Below, piece by piece: positions 18,501 through 26,206 of a DNA stretch of 64,000 nt; positions within the stretch are counted from its first letter, which is position 1; each line of letters opens with the position of its first letter. The position numbers and the translations under genes are program-made. The notes under the pieces were generated by a model, which made no database searches, had not been told where the DNA came from, and saw only the letters and a program-made list of their open reading frames with translations. The DNA comes from Planctomycetaceae bacterium (lineage in GTDB: Bacteria > Planctomycetota > Planctomycetia > Planctomycetales > Planctomycetaceae), in assembly GCA_024742875.1 (NCBI GenBank), contig JANSXP010000029.1:19294-83293 (forward strand), given 5' to 3'.

Positions 18501-19635
18501 GCAATTTGCCCGGCGCGTAGATGATGAGCGGCGTGCGCGTTGTCTGTTCCCAGAGTGCCGACTTGGCGATCTTCTTTTCGCCGACGTCGTAGCTGTGATC
18601 CCCCCAGAGCACAACGATGGTGTTGTCGCGATAACGACTTCGCTCCAGTGCATCGAGCAAATGCCCCACACAGGCATCCGCGAACGAGTCCGCAGCGAGG
18701 CAACCCTGGACGGCGTCCTTCCATTTGCCGCTCTCACGAATGTGCCTGATGTGACGTTCGCCCATTCGCCGGCCAATGGCGGGGATGTCGTCGAAGTCAT
18801 CTGCCCGGTAAGGGGGTAGCTCGATGTCTTCCAGCGGATGCATGTCGAAGAATTCCTTCGGGGCGTACCACGGAAGATGGGGCAGGTAGATGCCACAACC
18901 GAGGAAAAACGGCTTCTCGTGATCTCGCGCGAGAAACTGAGCAGCGCCGTCGGCCGTTTTCCAGTCGGGATTGGCCTCGACGGGATAATCCGTCGGTCCC
19001 CAGTCGATGAGGCGAGCGAGGATCGGATTGGATTCGAATTTCGACCGCAAACCGTGCCGGTAGCGATCGCCCTTTGGTGGCGGGAGTGCGCCGGTGCGTG
19101 TGGAGTAAACATGGTCCCACGCCGCGGCATCGGAAAACTTCCCATGCGCCTGGTGATAAAGTTTGCCACCGCCCCAGGCGAGGTAGCCATGTTTCCGAAA
19201 GTACTGCGGCAGAGTGACCCAGTCTGCGTACCTGGGCATGTCGCGAAACCAGTTCAGGTTGCCGTAGATCCCGGTCGTCGACGGCCGCAGCCCCGTCATA
19301 ATCGCCGTGCGTGACGGATGACACAGCGGTGCCGCACAATGCGCCTGCTCGAAGAGGACGCCTTTCTTTGCCAGCGCGTCAATGTGCGGAGTCTTCGCCT
19401 GCGGATGCCCTCCCAGACACCCCACCCAGTCGTTCAAATCGTCGACGGCAATGAACAGAACGTTCGGCCTTTCGACCTGATCCCCGGCATGTGCTGCGAC
19501 GCCGAGGGGCACCAGGGCGAAAGAGAAACAGATCGCCTGAGAGCAGGCGATGAGCGTCAGCAATCTCGTCCGCAGGCGCGGCGGAGAGCCCTGACAACGA
19601 CCGCTACGAGGGGGGGATGCTGTTGGGGGCTTCAT
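15523..19635 (-). CDS. Sulfatase-sulfatase-cytochrome triple fusion
   Basis: A 1370-residue protein. A signal peptide (residues 24-50) is followed by sulfatase 1 with RPNVLFIAVDDLNDW and C105-H-P-S-R (iduronate-sulfatase-like), running to about 510. A 58-residue low-complexity linker covers 517-574. Sulfatase 2 (575 to about 1050) has VITLLVDDLGYRDLGC and C627-S-P-S-R followed by ATFLTGRNHIRAG. The unnamed HQRWVD domain lies around 1100-1165, and a C-terminal heme site at C1260-A-A-C-H. Both sulfatase active-site cysteines and their metal motifs are intact. The linker DNA is bounded by inverted repeats, and the second sulfatase lacks its own signal peptide. The ATG overlaps the stop of the upstream VOC-ankyrin gene (ATGA, 19632-19635). 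Sulfatase families are normally about 450-550 residues, so this is an unusual fusion. Confidence 0.85.
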   Translation of the reverse strand: MKPPTASPPRSGRCQGSPPRLRTRLLTLIACSQAICFSFALVPLGVAAHAGDQVERPNVLFIAVDDLNDWVGCLGGHPQAKTPHIDALAKKGVLFEQAHCAAPLCHPSRTAIMTGLRPSTTGIYGNLNWFRDMPRYADWVTLPQYFRKHGYLAWGGGKLYHQAHGKFSDAAAWDHVYSTRTGALPPPKGDRYRHGLRSKFESNPILARLIDWGPTDYPVEANPDWKTADGAAQFLARDHEKPFFLGCGIYLPHLPWYAPKEFFDMHPLEDIELPPYRADDFDDIPAIGRRMGERHIRHIRESGKWKDAVQGCLAADSFADACVGHLLDALERSRYRDNTIVVLWGDHSYDVGEKKIAKSALWEQTTRTPLIIYAPGKLPSGSPASGKTCRSPVSLVDLYPTLIDLCGLPARDDLDGRSFAPLVKDPNSDWPYPAVITHSPHWYGPCHAVRSRDFHYIRYSDGGEELYDAKADPLQRKNLADDAKLTETKAALRKWLPKANAPHYRGNKSASGNHADRSGTPPEIRSSDTDPASEKRGDPRSGAVTPPAGTGAAPVFSVGPRTPPSPKVRTTSVTTGNKRPNVITLLVDDLGYRDLGCYGGPVKTPVLDGLAAGGVRFTDFHSGAPVCSPSRATFLTGRNHIRAGVWSVLSEQRHRMHLLQSETTLAEVLKKEGYATAHFGKWHLGMPVNGRDNPTPADHGFDHWFGLVNGAHPSHKDPTNFLRNGKRVGPLKGYSCQLVVDEALAWLDDKRDADAPFFLNLWFNEPHAVIAAPDEIVSQYGALNDQAAIYNATIDNTDRAIGRLVDRLEQMGELDNTIIHYSSDNGSYRQDRSGELRGKKGAHYEGGHRVPGIFHWKGKIPGGRVENEPAGAVDLLPTICGLAGIDKPLGVRLDGADLTPLLTRTGPFEREHPLFWMNGRTMAVRIRNYVLLAPGTARLPFDNAKADRLIEQTRMALGKDLEKELGGLDLRSRMFNGSFANPTANLLREEFRSMFYFNEALIPLMKQGGVDRVQLYDLVSDLGQQHDIAAERPELVAQMKKKANAIFQSVMADAPEWAQSEGRIGSPRPDAMTRPAGSAPTPSVAAGVDSTDRELADLLTRIDQTELPAGYDVNNHQRWVDRRMEALQPEQRGRIGRLWREKRRLQPKMKNAGMSFVRILEYVARGEEDAGNASMETETRIHRLATTKRSVFDAFVYVNRIPDQPDDDETPEDFAGRIFSRLANQEGRILLKTPPGMQRSAYEGFKTFLRYEGAASVGNCAACHTPARFTDSKSHVVSKGGTAKPTPSLRNLAKRGVDLHQALQKKLETYRQKQSGTADEVSDAYTAMKLSEQDMPGLAAFLRLLADVPDDEFRELILDAKVLNTLDDQG
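17914..18087. repeat. 174-bp inverted-repeat-bounded element, in frame in the sulfatase linker
   Basis: The left arm starts CGTAACGGAAGTCGTCCGGA and continues CTTTTGG (17914-17940). The right arm ends GGAGGAGTTCCGCTACG (18061-18087, beginning CCGAATCTCT). The arms are near inverse complements and match the arm of the 20931-20972 palindrome. The length is exactly 58 codons in the gene's phase (residues 517-574, RSGTPPEIRS...RTTSVT). There is no transposase inside, so it resembles a MITE or palindromic protein-coding element. Confidence 0.6.
19585..19611. repeat. Single diverged arm of the inverted-repeat family at a gene start
   Basis: The + strand reads GAGAGCCCTGACAACGACCG then CTACGAG, matching GAAAGTCCTGACGACTTCCG-CTACG of the family at roughly four bases in five. 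It lies in the first 20 codons of the triple-fusion gene and encodes PRSGRCQGSP ahead of the signal peptide. No opposing arm was recognised. Confidence 0.4.
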
Positions 19636-20662
19636 TTTGCCTGCACCTTCTTCAGCATCTCCAGCACGATCGGCCGACCTGTTTCCACGTCTTCCTCTTT
19701 CACATTCACTTTGATCGTCTGATTGAGAAATTTGACCTTGTTCCTCACGGTCTCATCCCACGGAGCACCGCACTCGTCCAGCGGGGTGATTCCGTTATCG
19801 TTGCGAATACTCACATCCGCTCCGGACTGCAGCAGCGCTGCCACAACCTGAGTTCTGCCAAGAAACGACGCGCCGTGAAGTGCCGTTCCACCATCTTTTG
19901 TTTGCTGGTTGACATTTGCTCCGCTGCTGATGAGCAGTTCAACGGCTTCCACATGTCCGAACAGGGCAGCGAGACCAATGGCGTGCACGTTCCCGTTCTG
20001 CGTGGCATTCACGTCCTGGCCATTGGCAAGGTGCTGCCTGAGAGCCACGACGTCACCGGTTCTCGCTGCGTCAAAGAAGGTCGCACCGGCGTTTTTCGGC
20101 CGCTCCGCGTTGTTGCCGGAAGGCCCAATCAATTCAATAAAGTTGCCATCCGGATCTTTGAATACGGTGAGCAGGTTATTGCCTCCCACTTTCGCTGGAG
20201 TCCGTCCAGACAGTTTGATTTTGGCTTTGCGAGCACGTTCGACGGCGGCATCCATGTCATTCACAAACAACGTGAGGTAGCGAAACCCGAGAGTTGAGTG
20301 AATAAATCGCTGATCAGGCTTTGCTCCCGGCGCGTCCGGGAAAGCCATCAACTTCAGAGAGGGGCATCCTTCACGTCTGCCATCACGAAACGTCGCACGA
20401 CAACCGGCTGGTTGTCCGTCAGGCCAAACGCTGTTGCGGCAGTGGCCGGAGCCGTGAAGCCTTTGACTTCGGTCATCCCCACAACGTCTGTGTAGAACTT
20501 TGCCGACCTGTCCAGATCCGAAACCACAATTCCAAGATCAAAAGTCGTCTTCGAAAAGACGCCGTTCGTCTCTGGCGTATCCTGGGCAGCGACAGTTCCC
20601 GCGGTGAGAACTGTTAATGACAAAAGAACCGCACTATGCAAACAAATGGGTGTGAATCGCAC
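19632..20662 (-). pseudogene. Secreted VOC (glyoxalase-like) protein with ankyrin repeats, frameshifted
   Basis: Two open frames join to make one protein of about 342 residues. The 5' part starts at a GTG (20662) preceded by GGAG. It has a signal peptide and the first VOC half (TFDLGIVVSDLDRSAKFYTDVVG), ending ...MADVKDAPL-stop at 20354. The 3' part continues KLMAFPDAPGAKPD with the second VOC half (LGFRYLTLFVNDMDAAVERA...FKDPDGNFIELIGP). Three or four ankyrin repeats follow (about 100 residues; GGTALHGASFLGRTQVVAALL). The break lies in CCTCTCTGAAG at about 20352-20358: removing one CT restores the frame. It is either a real 2-base expansion of a CT repeat or a sequencing error. It is the first gene of the leftward operon and overlaps the next by ATGA. 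Confidence 0.7.
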
Positions 20663-21036
20663 GAAAAACTCCGTCAGAAAATGGGCCGAACACTGGGCAG
20701 GAGAGAACGCCCGTTGCCCACTATAACGTCGCGGAGACAATTTTTGGCTGTGTGGATTGTGTCGTAGCGTAACGCCCGGGGCGGGAACGCCTTTGACGGA
20801 ACGCCTTTAACGGAACACCTTTAACGGAACATATTCGGCGCGAACGTCTTCGACAGGAAGAACACGCGGCGACTGTCGCAGAACTCGTCAAAGTTGCGGT
20901 TTCCGCCGAGTGAAGAAAAAGGTCGCGCTTCGTAGCGGAAGTCGGCCGAAAGTCCTGACGACTTCCGCTACGCTTTTCAGAATGCAGGACCAGATTTATC
21001 CGACGGGGCATCCGTCGAGAGGAAAAAGACACTCCA
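20663..21036. other. Intergenic region between divergent transcription units
   Basis: This 374-base spacer holds no convincing gene. It contains three close direct repeats of the form CCTTTRACGGAAC at about 20789-20830 and the palindromic repeat at 20931-20972. Promoters for both the leftward operon and the isomerase-like gene at 21037 should lie here, but none can be assigned. Confidence 0.6.
20931..20972. repeat. Palindromic repeat, best-preserved copy (14-bp arms)
   Basis: CGTAGCGGAAGTCG (20931-20944) and its exact inverse complement CGACTTCCGCTACG (20959-20972) flank a 14-base loop, and CTTTT follows. It could act as a rho-independent-like terminator, but the same sequence also occurs inside genes at 11538-11571, 17914-18087 and 19585-19611, so it is better read as a dispersed mobile palindrome. 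Confidence 0.75.
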
Positions 21037-21957
21037 ATGACTGACCTGACCCGACGACAGACTCTCACAGGTCTGGCGATTGCCGCCCTGCCATGGAATG
21101 CCTCAGTCAACGCTGGTGCAACGTCCCGACAGCCCCATATCGCCACCAACACCTATCCATGGCTGACGTTCGCCCGTCGGGATGGCGGCGAACTGACGCT
21201 GCATACGCCAGAGCTGCTGGGCAGGATCGCTTCCACAGGAATTTCGGGATACGAACCGATCATTGACGACGCCAGCGAGTTTGACGGGCTGGCGGCGCGA
21301 TTGAAACAGCACCAGCTCCAGATGCGATCCATTTACGTCAACAGTGTGCTGCATGATCCCACGCAGGTCCAACAAAGCATAGCCGGTGTCCTGCAGATTG
21401 CCCGCGCTGCCAAAGATTGTGGGGTGAGCATCATCGTGACCAATCCTTCGCCAATCCGCTGGGGCGGGTCAGAAGACAAGTCCGATGCTCAGCTGCGCCT
21501 GCAGGCCAGATCACTGGACACGCTGGGCGCCCAGTTGCGGAAGCTGGGGCTCACACTGGCCTATCACAATCACGATGCCGAATTACGACAGGGTGGGCGT
21601 GAGTTTCATCACATGCTGACAGCCACCGATCCGGCTCATGTCAAATTCTGTCTGGATGCGCACTGGGTTTATCGCGGCTGCGGCAATTCTGAAGTCGCCG
21701 TGTTTGACGCGCTGTCGCACTACCATGATCGGATTGTGGAACTTCATCTGCGACAGTCAATGGGGGGCGTCTGGACGGAAACGTTTTCGATGTATGGAGA
21801 CATCAATTATTCGCGGCTGTTTGAGTTCCTCGCCGCTGCGTCCATTGCCCCGCATCTCGTGCTGGAACAGGCCGTGGAAAAAGAGACTCCCAACACGATG
21901 GGTGTTGTCGCGGCCCACCGTCAAAGTCACACCAGCGTGCAGAGCGCTGTGAAATAG
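21037..21957 (+). CDS. Sugar phosphate isomerase/epimerase-like TIM-barrel protein, exported
   Basis: A 306-residue protein with a Tat-like N-terminus (TRRQTLTGLAIAALPWNASVNA). The AP-endonuclease-2/xylose-isomerase-like barrel motifs are SGYEPIIDD, LTLAYHNHDAEL, HVKFCLDAHWVYRG, RIVELHLRQS and HLVLEQAVE, which carry the His/Glu/Asp metal ligands typical of IolE-type proteins. It probably acts on a sugar or inositol derivative outside the cytoplasm. The nucleoside hydrolase starts about 84 bases downstream on the same strand, so co-transcription is likely. Confidence 0.75.
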   Translation: MTDLTRRQTLTGLAIAALPWNASVNAGATSRQPHIATNTYPWLTFARRDGGELTLHTPELLGRIASTGISGYEPIIDDASEFDGLAARLKQHQLQMRSIYVNSVLHDPTQVQQSIAGVLQIARAAKDCGVSIIVTNPSPIRWGGSEDKSDAQLRLQARSLDTLGAQLRKLGLTLAYHNHDAELRQGGREFHHMLTATDPAHVKFCLDAHWVYRGCGNSEVAVFDALSHYHDRIVELHLRQSMGGVWTETFSMYGDINYSRLFEFLAAASIAPHLVLEQAVEKETPNTMGVVAAHRQSHTSVQSAVK

Positions 21958-22041
21958 GTGAATCGCGTTGAAATCAGCGAAACGCAGTCCAGCGAATGCT
22001 CACGATCCTCCCTCGTCCCGTCGGCCGCGACACAGGAAAAC

Positions 22042-22965
22042 ATGATGAATCCCGCCCACACCTGCCTCCGCCTGTGCCTTTGCCTGGTGGCCATCAGCCA
22101 ATTTGCAGCCGTTGGCAAAACCCACGCGCAGGAGAAACGCCGCCCACTGATTCTTGACGCTGATACGGCCAACGAAATTGACGACATGTATGCCATCACG
22201 CGCATGCTGAAGCAGTCGAAATTTGAGGTCATCGGACTGACATCGACACAGTGGATCCACTATCTCGCGGAAGACGACTCGGTCGCCGCCAGTCAACGGG
22301 AGAACGAAGCGCTCGTGCAGTTGCTGGGCCGGTCTGATCTGCCGACTCCCATCGGCTCACGAGAACCGATGGGAAAGCCGTGGGGCGGCGACGAACCCAA
22401 AGACTCTCCGGCCGCACAATTCATCATCAAAGCGGCCCGCTGGGCAGACCCGGACCACAAGCTGATCGTCGTTTGTCTGGGCGCGTCCACCAACCTCGCC
22501 AGTGCCATCCGGATGTCCCCGGAGATCGCGAAGAACATCGACGCTTATGTGCTCGGCTTCCGATATGACTTCGAGAAACGCGTGTGGAACAAGTCGTCGT
22601 TTAATATCCGGCGCGACCTGAACGCCGCCGACTACATTCTGAACTGCAAAGAGCTCACGCTGTCCGTCATGCCGGCCAATGTGGCGCGCCCACTGACGTT
22701 TCCCCGGGAGCAGACATTCGAGCGCCATCAAAAAATGGGCCCACTCGGTCGCCATCTGACCGCCAAATGGCAGGCGCGCTTTGCCGACTTCGAAAACTGG
22801 GTCATGTGGGATCTGGCTTTGGTGGAAGCGATTCTCAAGCCCGAGCTGGCCACAACAAAAGCGGTGAACACACCACCAGAAAACGTCGACCGCACAATCA
22901 CGATCTACAGTGCGATCGACGTCTCCAAAATGCGAGAGGACTACTGGTCCACCGTCCTGCCCTGA
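22042..22965 (+). CDS. Nucleoside hydrolase (inosine-uridine-preferring family), secreted
   Basis: A 307-residue protein. A signal peptide (NPAHTCLRLCLCLVAISQFAAVGKTHAQ) is followed by LILDADTANEIDD, the calcium-binding Asp cluster of nucleoside hydrolases in a slightly altered form (DxDxxxxxDD). A later VVCLGASTNLASAI matches the family's core strand-helix. The start at 22042 was taken because AGGA precedes it and it opens the signal peptide; the frame continues open to 21958. The predicted reaction is N-glycosidic cleavage of ribonucleosides to base and ribose. A concentrative nucleoside transporter lies about 14 kb away at 37223, possibly functionally linked. Confidence 0.8.
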   Translation: MMNPAHTCLRLCLCLVAISQFAAVGKTHAQEKRRPLILDADTANEIDDMYAITRMLKQSKFEVIGLTSTQWIHYLAEDDSVAASQRENEALVQLLGRSDLPTPIGSREPMGKPWGGDEPKDSPAAQFIIKAARWADPDHKLIVVCLGASTNLASAIRMSPEIAKNIDAYVLGFRYDFEKRVWNKSSFNIRRDLNAADYILNCKELTLSVMPANVARPLTFPREQTFERHQKMGPLGRHLTAKWQARFADFENWVMWDLALVEAILKPELATTKAVNTPPENVDRTITIYSAIDVSKMREDYWSTVLP

Positions 22966-23063
22966 TTCTGAGCGGTTTCCGGCCCCCTGTGCCCAATGCC
23001 TCTGTGTCATCAAACAGCGGAGGGCGAAACTCGGCCCCCCAAACGTAACATGCCAGGGCGGGC

Positions 23064-23267
23064 CTAGTTGGTCCTGCTCCACAGTTCCCACCAGCGGCGG
23101 TCTCGCAGACGGTCGGTGGAAGAGGCAAAGTACCAATCCTTACCGCGGCCACCGAAATACGTTCGCACAAGTCGCCGCCACCAAATCACGGGCGACAGCG
23201 TCGTCGCGGATGTCGGTGCGGCAGTGGGCGGTTCGTATGGGTCGTCCATGAACGGATTGTCTGACAT
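23064..23267 (-). CDS. Small hypothetical protein, tryptophan-rich
   Basis: A 67-residue open frame with a planctomycete-like codon pattern. The N-terminus is acidic and Pro-rich (DNPFMDDPYEPP). A central VIWWRRLVRTYFGGRGKDWYF segment and a C-terminal RDRRWWELWSRTN follow. No Shine-Dalgarno site is obvious. It lies in the 560-base gap between the nucleoside hydrolase and the first element gene and may belong to either side. No family was recognised. The rest of the gap (22966-23063, 23268-23524) shows nothing else, and no copy of the tRNA-Val 3' end was found there. Confidence 0.4.
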   Translation of the reverse strand: MSDNPFMDDPYEPPTAAPTSATTLSPVIWWRRLVRTYFGGRGKDWYFASSTDRLRDRRWWELWSRTN

Positions 23268-23524
23268 CCCGGTCGTCGCCGCCAGCGACCAGCAGTCACG
23301 TCACAGCGGCGTCCAGACCACAGTGGACCCGCGCACCGGTCAGTGGTGGCAACGGACGCGATCGTGTCCATCGATCCCGAGCGTCAGCGACTGCCATCCC
23401 CCGCAACGGCATCAGCCCCGCCCAGCAAACAACGGGTCCTTTTTTGAATCGCGAAAATCGCGGCAGCCAAGGGAACTGACGAAAACAAGCACTCTATTTA
23501 CATGTACCAACAAAGGCCGAAGGC

Positions 23525-23965
23525 GTGACCTGTTTACAAAACTTCGAAATCGAACCGCTGGGACCGCCGCTTCCGCCGTCCCGCAAAGCGAAAGACCACA
23601 CCGGGCGTCGAGTGGGCCGACTGACACTTACGAAGGCGTGGATCCGTCAGAAGTCAAACCCGCCGGGGTATGGGTGGCTGGCCCGCTGCGACTGCGGTCG
23701 TTGGCGGGTGGATTTGCCGGTGGCCCTGGCCCGCGTGAATTGCTGCACGCGATGCGGCGACTGGGAGATCACCGAACAGCAGACGACGCGGACGCTAACG
23801 GTCAGCGGTCGGACGCAGACACTCGGAAAGTGGAGCGAGGAAACGGGCGTCCCCGTTGCTGAACTGTCGCGACGGATGGACGCCCGCTGGCTTCCTGTCC
23901 AGATCGTCGGCCCTGACTTTTTTGCTGATCTTGAACGCCACCAAAAAGAATCACACTCGTCGTGA
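23525..23965 (+). CDS. Cysteine-rich phage-type hypothetical protein
   Basis: A 146-residue protein starting at GTG. Residues 25-78 (DHTGRRVGRLTLTKAW...WLARCDCGRWRVDL...CCTRCGDWE) resemble the short zinc-ribbon-like module common in phage and mobile-element proteins of the form GxxFGxLTVxxR..W.CxCxCG. Cys pairs CDC and CC..C could bind zinc. The C-terminal half (LGKWSEETGVPVAELSRRM) looks like a short helix-turn-helix. It overlaps the next gene at TGATG. Function unknown; DNA binding is possible. Confidence 0.55.
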   Translation: MTCLQNFEIEPLGPPLPPSRKAKDHTGRRVGRLTLTKAWIRQKSNPPGYGWLARCDCGRWRVDLPVALARVNCCTRCGDWEITEQQTTRTLTVSGRTQTLGKWSEETGVPVAELSRRMDARWLPVQIVGPDFFADLERHQKESHSS

Positions 23966-24651
23966 TGACCCACGACTTCATCAGCTTCACGACGAAGCGA
24001 ACCACGAAACGGAGACCCAAAACTATGAATCCGCAGCAACCAATTTGCGCCACCAGATCCCCCCAGATCGCTTGTACTGCGACATCGCCTGAACGCGACA
24101 CGAACCCCGTGGAGCAGACCGAAGGCCAGGACGCGGCAACGTGGATCAGCCTGGCAATCCAGAACGCGATTCAATCCCTTTACACCGAACCAATGCCCCG
24201 ATGTGCCCTGCAGGAGTACGCGGACTGCGGTCGCGTCACATACGAAGCGCTCCACGATTCGATCCAGGACAAGTATCCGGTTGCTCGCAAATGGCGCTAC
24301 GCGGTGCGGGAGATGCCGTTCCCATATGTCACCCGTTTACTGCCGTTAATTGTCGAAAACTGTCGCGATCAAAAACGGTGGAATACAACCACCAATTCAC
24401 CGCGTATTGTTCCCGACGACATGAAGAAAAACGACCTACTCACCCCCGTGGAACTGTCCCGAATGCTGAAGGTGGACGTCGTGACCGTCGAGCAGATGGT
24501 CAACGCCGGACAGATCGAATACGTCGACATCGACGGCACCATCCGTTTCCGCCGGGACCAGTTGCACGACCTAACGCTCACACGGAGACCATCGAAAAAT
24601 GACCGCGCTTTTTGCCCCTTACGATATCGGCAGCGAACTGGAGCTGGATAG
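23965..24651 (+). CDS. Excisionase-type helix-turn-helix protein
   Basis: A 228-residue protein. The N-terminal 150 residues are not recognised. Residues about 150-200 (LLTPVELSRMLKVDVVTVEQMVNAGQIEYVDIDGTIRFRRDQL) form a MerR/excisionase-like winged helix (HTH_17 type). It probably directs excision or regulates the element. The ATG overlaps the preceding stop as TGATG; internal starts at 24025 and 24421 are possible. The 3' end overlaps the next gene by an unusual 53 bases. If the run AAAAA at about 24595-24599 had one more A, the gene would end as TGA overlapping that ATG, like its neighbours, so a small indel is suspected. Confidence 0.6.
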   Translation: MTHDFISFTTKRTTKRRPKTMNPQQPICATRSPQIACTATSPERDTNPVEQTEGQDAATWISLAIQNAIQSLYTEPMPRCALQEYADCGRVTYEALHDSIQDKYPVARKWRYAVREMPFPYVTRLLPLIVENCRDQKRWNTTTNSPRIVPDDMKKNDLLTPVELSRMLKVDVVTVEQMVNAGQIEYVDIDGTIRFRRDQLHDLTLTRRPSKNDRAFCPLRYRQRTGAG

Positions 24652-25288
24652 CCCTGCCTGGGAAGTCCCGCGGCTTGTGTCGCGGGGCATCCTTGCCGCC
24701 AGCGAAGTTGGAAACAGTCGAAACCGCACATGGAAAGCGACCGCGGAAGCGATCCAGCGTGCTGCGACTTCAGACGATTTGAACGGGCCACGGCTACACC
24801 GCGAGTGGTTCGACAGCCGCGTGATCAACAACCACGCCCAGAATCTGAAGGTTGCTATCCGCCGATTATGCGAACAGCGTCTGGCGGATCTGGAAGAAGA
24901 TCCGCAACGGGATTTCACACTGTCGTTTGATGGACAGATTCGGACGCTCGCGAACAGCGAACCGCGAACGTTCATCCGGCTGTCGCAGGATCGACTGCCA
25001 GCCACCAACGCGGAGTGTCTGTATCTCGACGAAGTTCGCTCGCAGTGTCTTCGCATCACCAAGCGATTGCAGACACCAACTTCCAGATCACTGATCGGGT
25101 CGTTCTACGACCCGGCGAACTACCGGGACATTCTCGATCGGGCCTTTGCGGAGGTCCGTGCGACAGTGGTCAGTGCATCCCGTTCGTTTCCAGATTCGAG
25201 GCAGATTAACGGCTACGTGGTGCGGACATGTTCCTTCAACCTCGGGGCCATCCCCGTCCAAAAAACTGATGTTGAAAGGTGGTTTTGA
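24599..25288 (+). CDS. Hypothetical protein of the element (229 aa)
   Basis: A soluble protein, charged and predicted mainly helical, with no signal peptide, membrane segment or recognised motif. It contains WKATAEAIQRAAT and an Arg-rich middle (LKVAIRRLCEQRLADLEEDPQRDF). The stop overlaps the next start as TGATG (25286-25290), which implies translational coupling with the two genes after it. Function unknown; conservation in other planctomycete elements would be the informative test. Confidence 0.5.
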   Translation: MTALFAPYDIGSELELDSPAWEVPRLVSRGILAASEVGNSRNRTWKATAEAIQRAATSDDLNGPRLHREWFDSRVINNHAQNLKVAIRRLCEQRLADLEEDPQRDFTLSFDGQIRTLANSEPRTFIRLSQDRLPATNAECLYLDEVRSQCLRITKRLQTPTSRSLIGSFYDPANYRDILDRAFAEVRATVVSASRSFPDSRQINGYVVRTCSFNLGAIPVQKTDVERWF

Positions 25289-25848
25289 TGCGAGAACTCG
25301 TTTATGGGAGCGGCGGCAAAGCCCTGCAGGCCGACGTGAAGAATTTCAACTCGGACCTGACCGCCCACAACGCGGCGTTCAGCGAACTGAATGGGACACC
25401 GGTCGTCGGCGACGGTGTGACCGCGGCCGACATCCAGTCCAGCCGCCTCCAGACGATGCAGTCGAAACTGGACGGCCTGCGGAAGGCCGTGGAACTTGCC
25501 GAACGCAGCCGCGATCTGCTGGACCGCTTGGTCGAGGCAGCGAACAACGACTGGGAGTCCACAAAGAAGGCGGCACCCAAGGCCCGGGAAGCCGTTGAAA
25601 AGAAGCTGGACGAAATCGGCATCACGATTGCCGCCATGCCTGCACACGGGAGGAACCCGCGCGCGGCTGAAACGCAATGGTACCATTTTCTTCGGCACGC
25701 CCCGGACTTCCGGCAAGCGGAAGACGCAGTTCCAGCAGCCCGGCAGCGTCATCAGGAACTGGTAAGCCAACGTCAAAAAGCAGACGACATCGTCGACGCG
25801 GCACGGGCGACGCTGCGGGTCTACAGTTCAGATTTGGCGACGGTGTGA
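25288..25848 (+). CDS. Coiled-coil hypothetical protein
   Basis: A 186-residue protein rich in Ala, Glu, Lys and Arg. Long heptad-like stretches (LQTMQSKLDGLRKAVELAERSRDLLDRLVEAA and the region 140-175) suggest an extended coiled coil. There is no signal peptide. It is coupled on both sides by TGATG overlaps (25286-25290 and 25846-25850). Such proteins in phage-like elements may be structural or assembly factors, but nothing here proves it. Confidence 0.5.
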   Translation: MRELVYGSGGKALQADVKNFNSDLTAHNAAFSELNGTPVVGDGVTAADIQSSRLQTMQSKLDGLRKAVELAERSRDLLDRLVEAANNDWESTKKAAPKAREAVEKKLDEIGITIAAMPAHGRNPRAAETQWYHFLRHAPDFRQAEDAVPAARQRHQELVSQRQKADDIVDAARATLRVYSSDLATV

Positions 25849-26123
25849 TGGGCGTTTTTAAGAAGCTATTCCGCCGGGCTGACAAGAAATTCAGCCGCGA
25901 AGAATACCTGGAAACGATGCGGTCAGTTGCTGAACCGATCGCTGCCGCCACTGGTGACCCAGTGGCCGAAGTTATCCAGGCACTGGCGACCACGAACGTC
26001 CAGACCCACCTGATCGATCGCGTCGTCGAGCTTAGGCAGCAGAATGACGAGTTGCAGAAGCGGTTGAAAGTCCGTGACGCACAGCTGTCAGAGTTGAATG
26101 AACATTTTGAAGGCACTGCGTAG
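25848..26123 (+). CDS. Small coiled-coil hypothetical protein (91 aa)
   Basis: It starts MGVFKKLFRRADKKFSREEY, an amphipathic basic N-terminus that could touch membrane or nucleic acid. A helical heptad region at the C-terminus follows (VVELRQQNDELQKRLKVRDAQLSELNEHF), resembling a leucine-zipper dimerisation segment. It is the last gene of the TGATG-coupled run and is followed by a strong hairpin at 26139-26166. Function unknown. Confidence 0.5.
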   Translation: MGVFKKLFRRADKKFSREEYLETMRSVAEPIAAATGDPVAEVIQALATTNVQTHLIDRVVELRQQNDELQKRLKVRDAQLSELNEHFEGTA

Positions 26124-26138
26124 TGCGTCAGCCATCGT

Positions 26139-26166
26139 GGGCCAGAAGGCAAGTGTCTTCTGGCCC
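26139..26166 (+). terminator. Hairpin after the coupled gene run
   Basis: A perfect 10-bp stem, GGGCCAGAAG / CTTCTGGCCC, with an 8-base loop, 16 bases after the stop at 26123. It lacks a long U tract, so it may be a weak terminator or an RNA-stability hairpin. Confidence 0.6.
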
Positions 26167-26206
26167 TTCAACACAATGCAGCAGTCTCGGGTGCCTGCTG
26201 CGGGTC

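Noticed and set aside
22966..23063. Left attachment site of the element (GGCCTAGTTGGTCC resembling tRNA bases)
   Set aside because: Only a few bases match the tRNA-Val 3' end and partly in the wrong orientation; not a convincing direct repeat.
23068..23862. 264-codon open frame on + in the gap before the element
   Set aside because: Composition (Arg, Ser, Thr-rich) typical of GC-rich shadow frames; overlaps the better-supported frame 23525-23965.
24141..24602. Open frame overlapping the HTH gene in another frame
   Set aside because: No start signal and Arg/Pro-rich shadow composition. Its end shares the TGA that a corrected HTH frame would use, so it was kept only as evidence for a possible indel.
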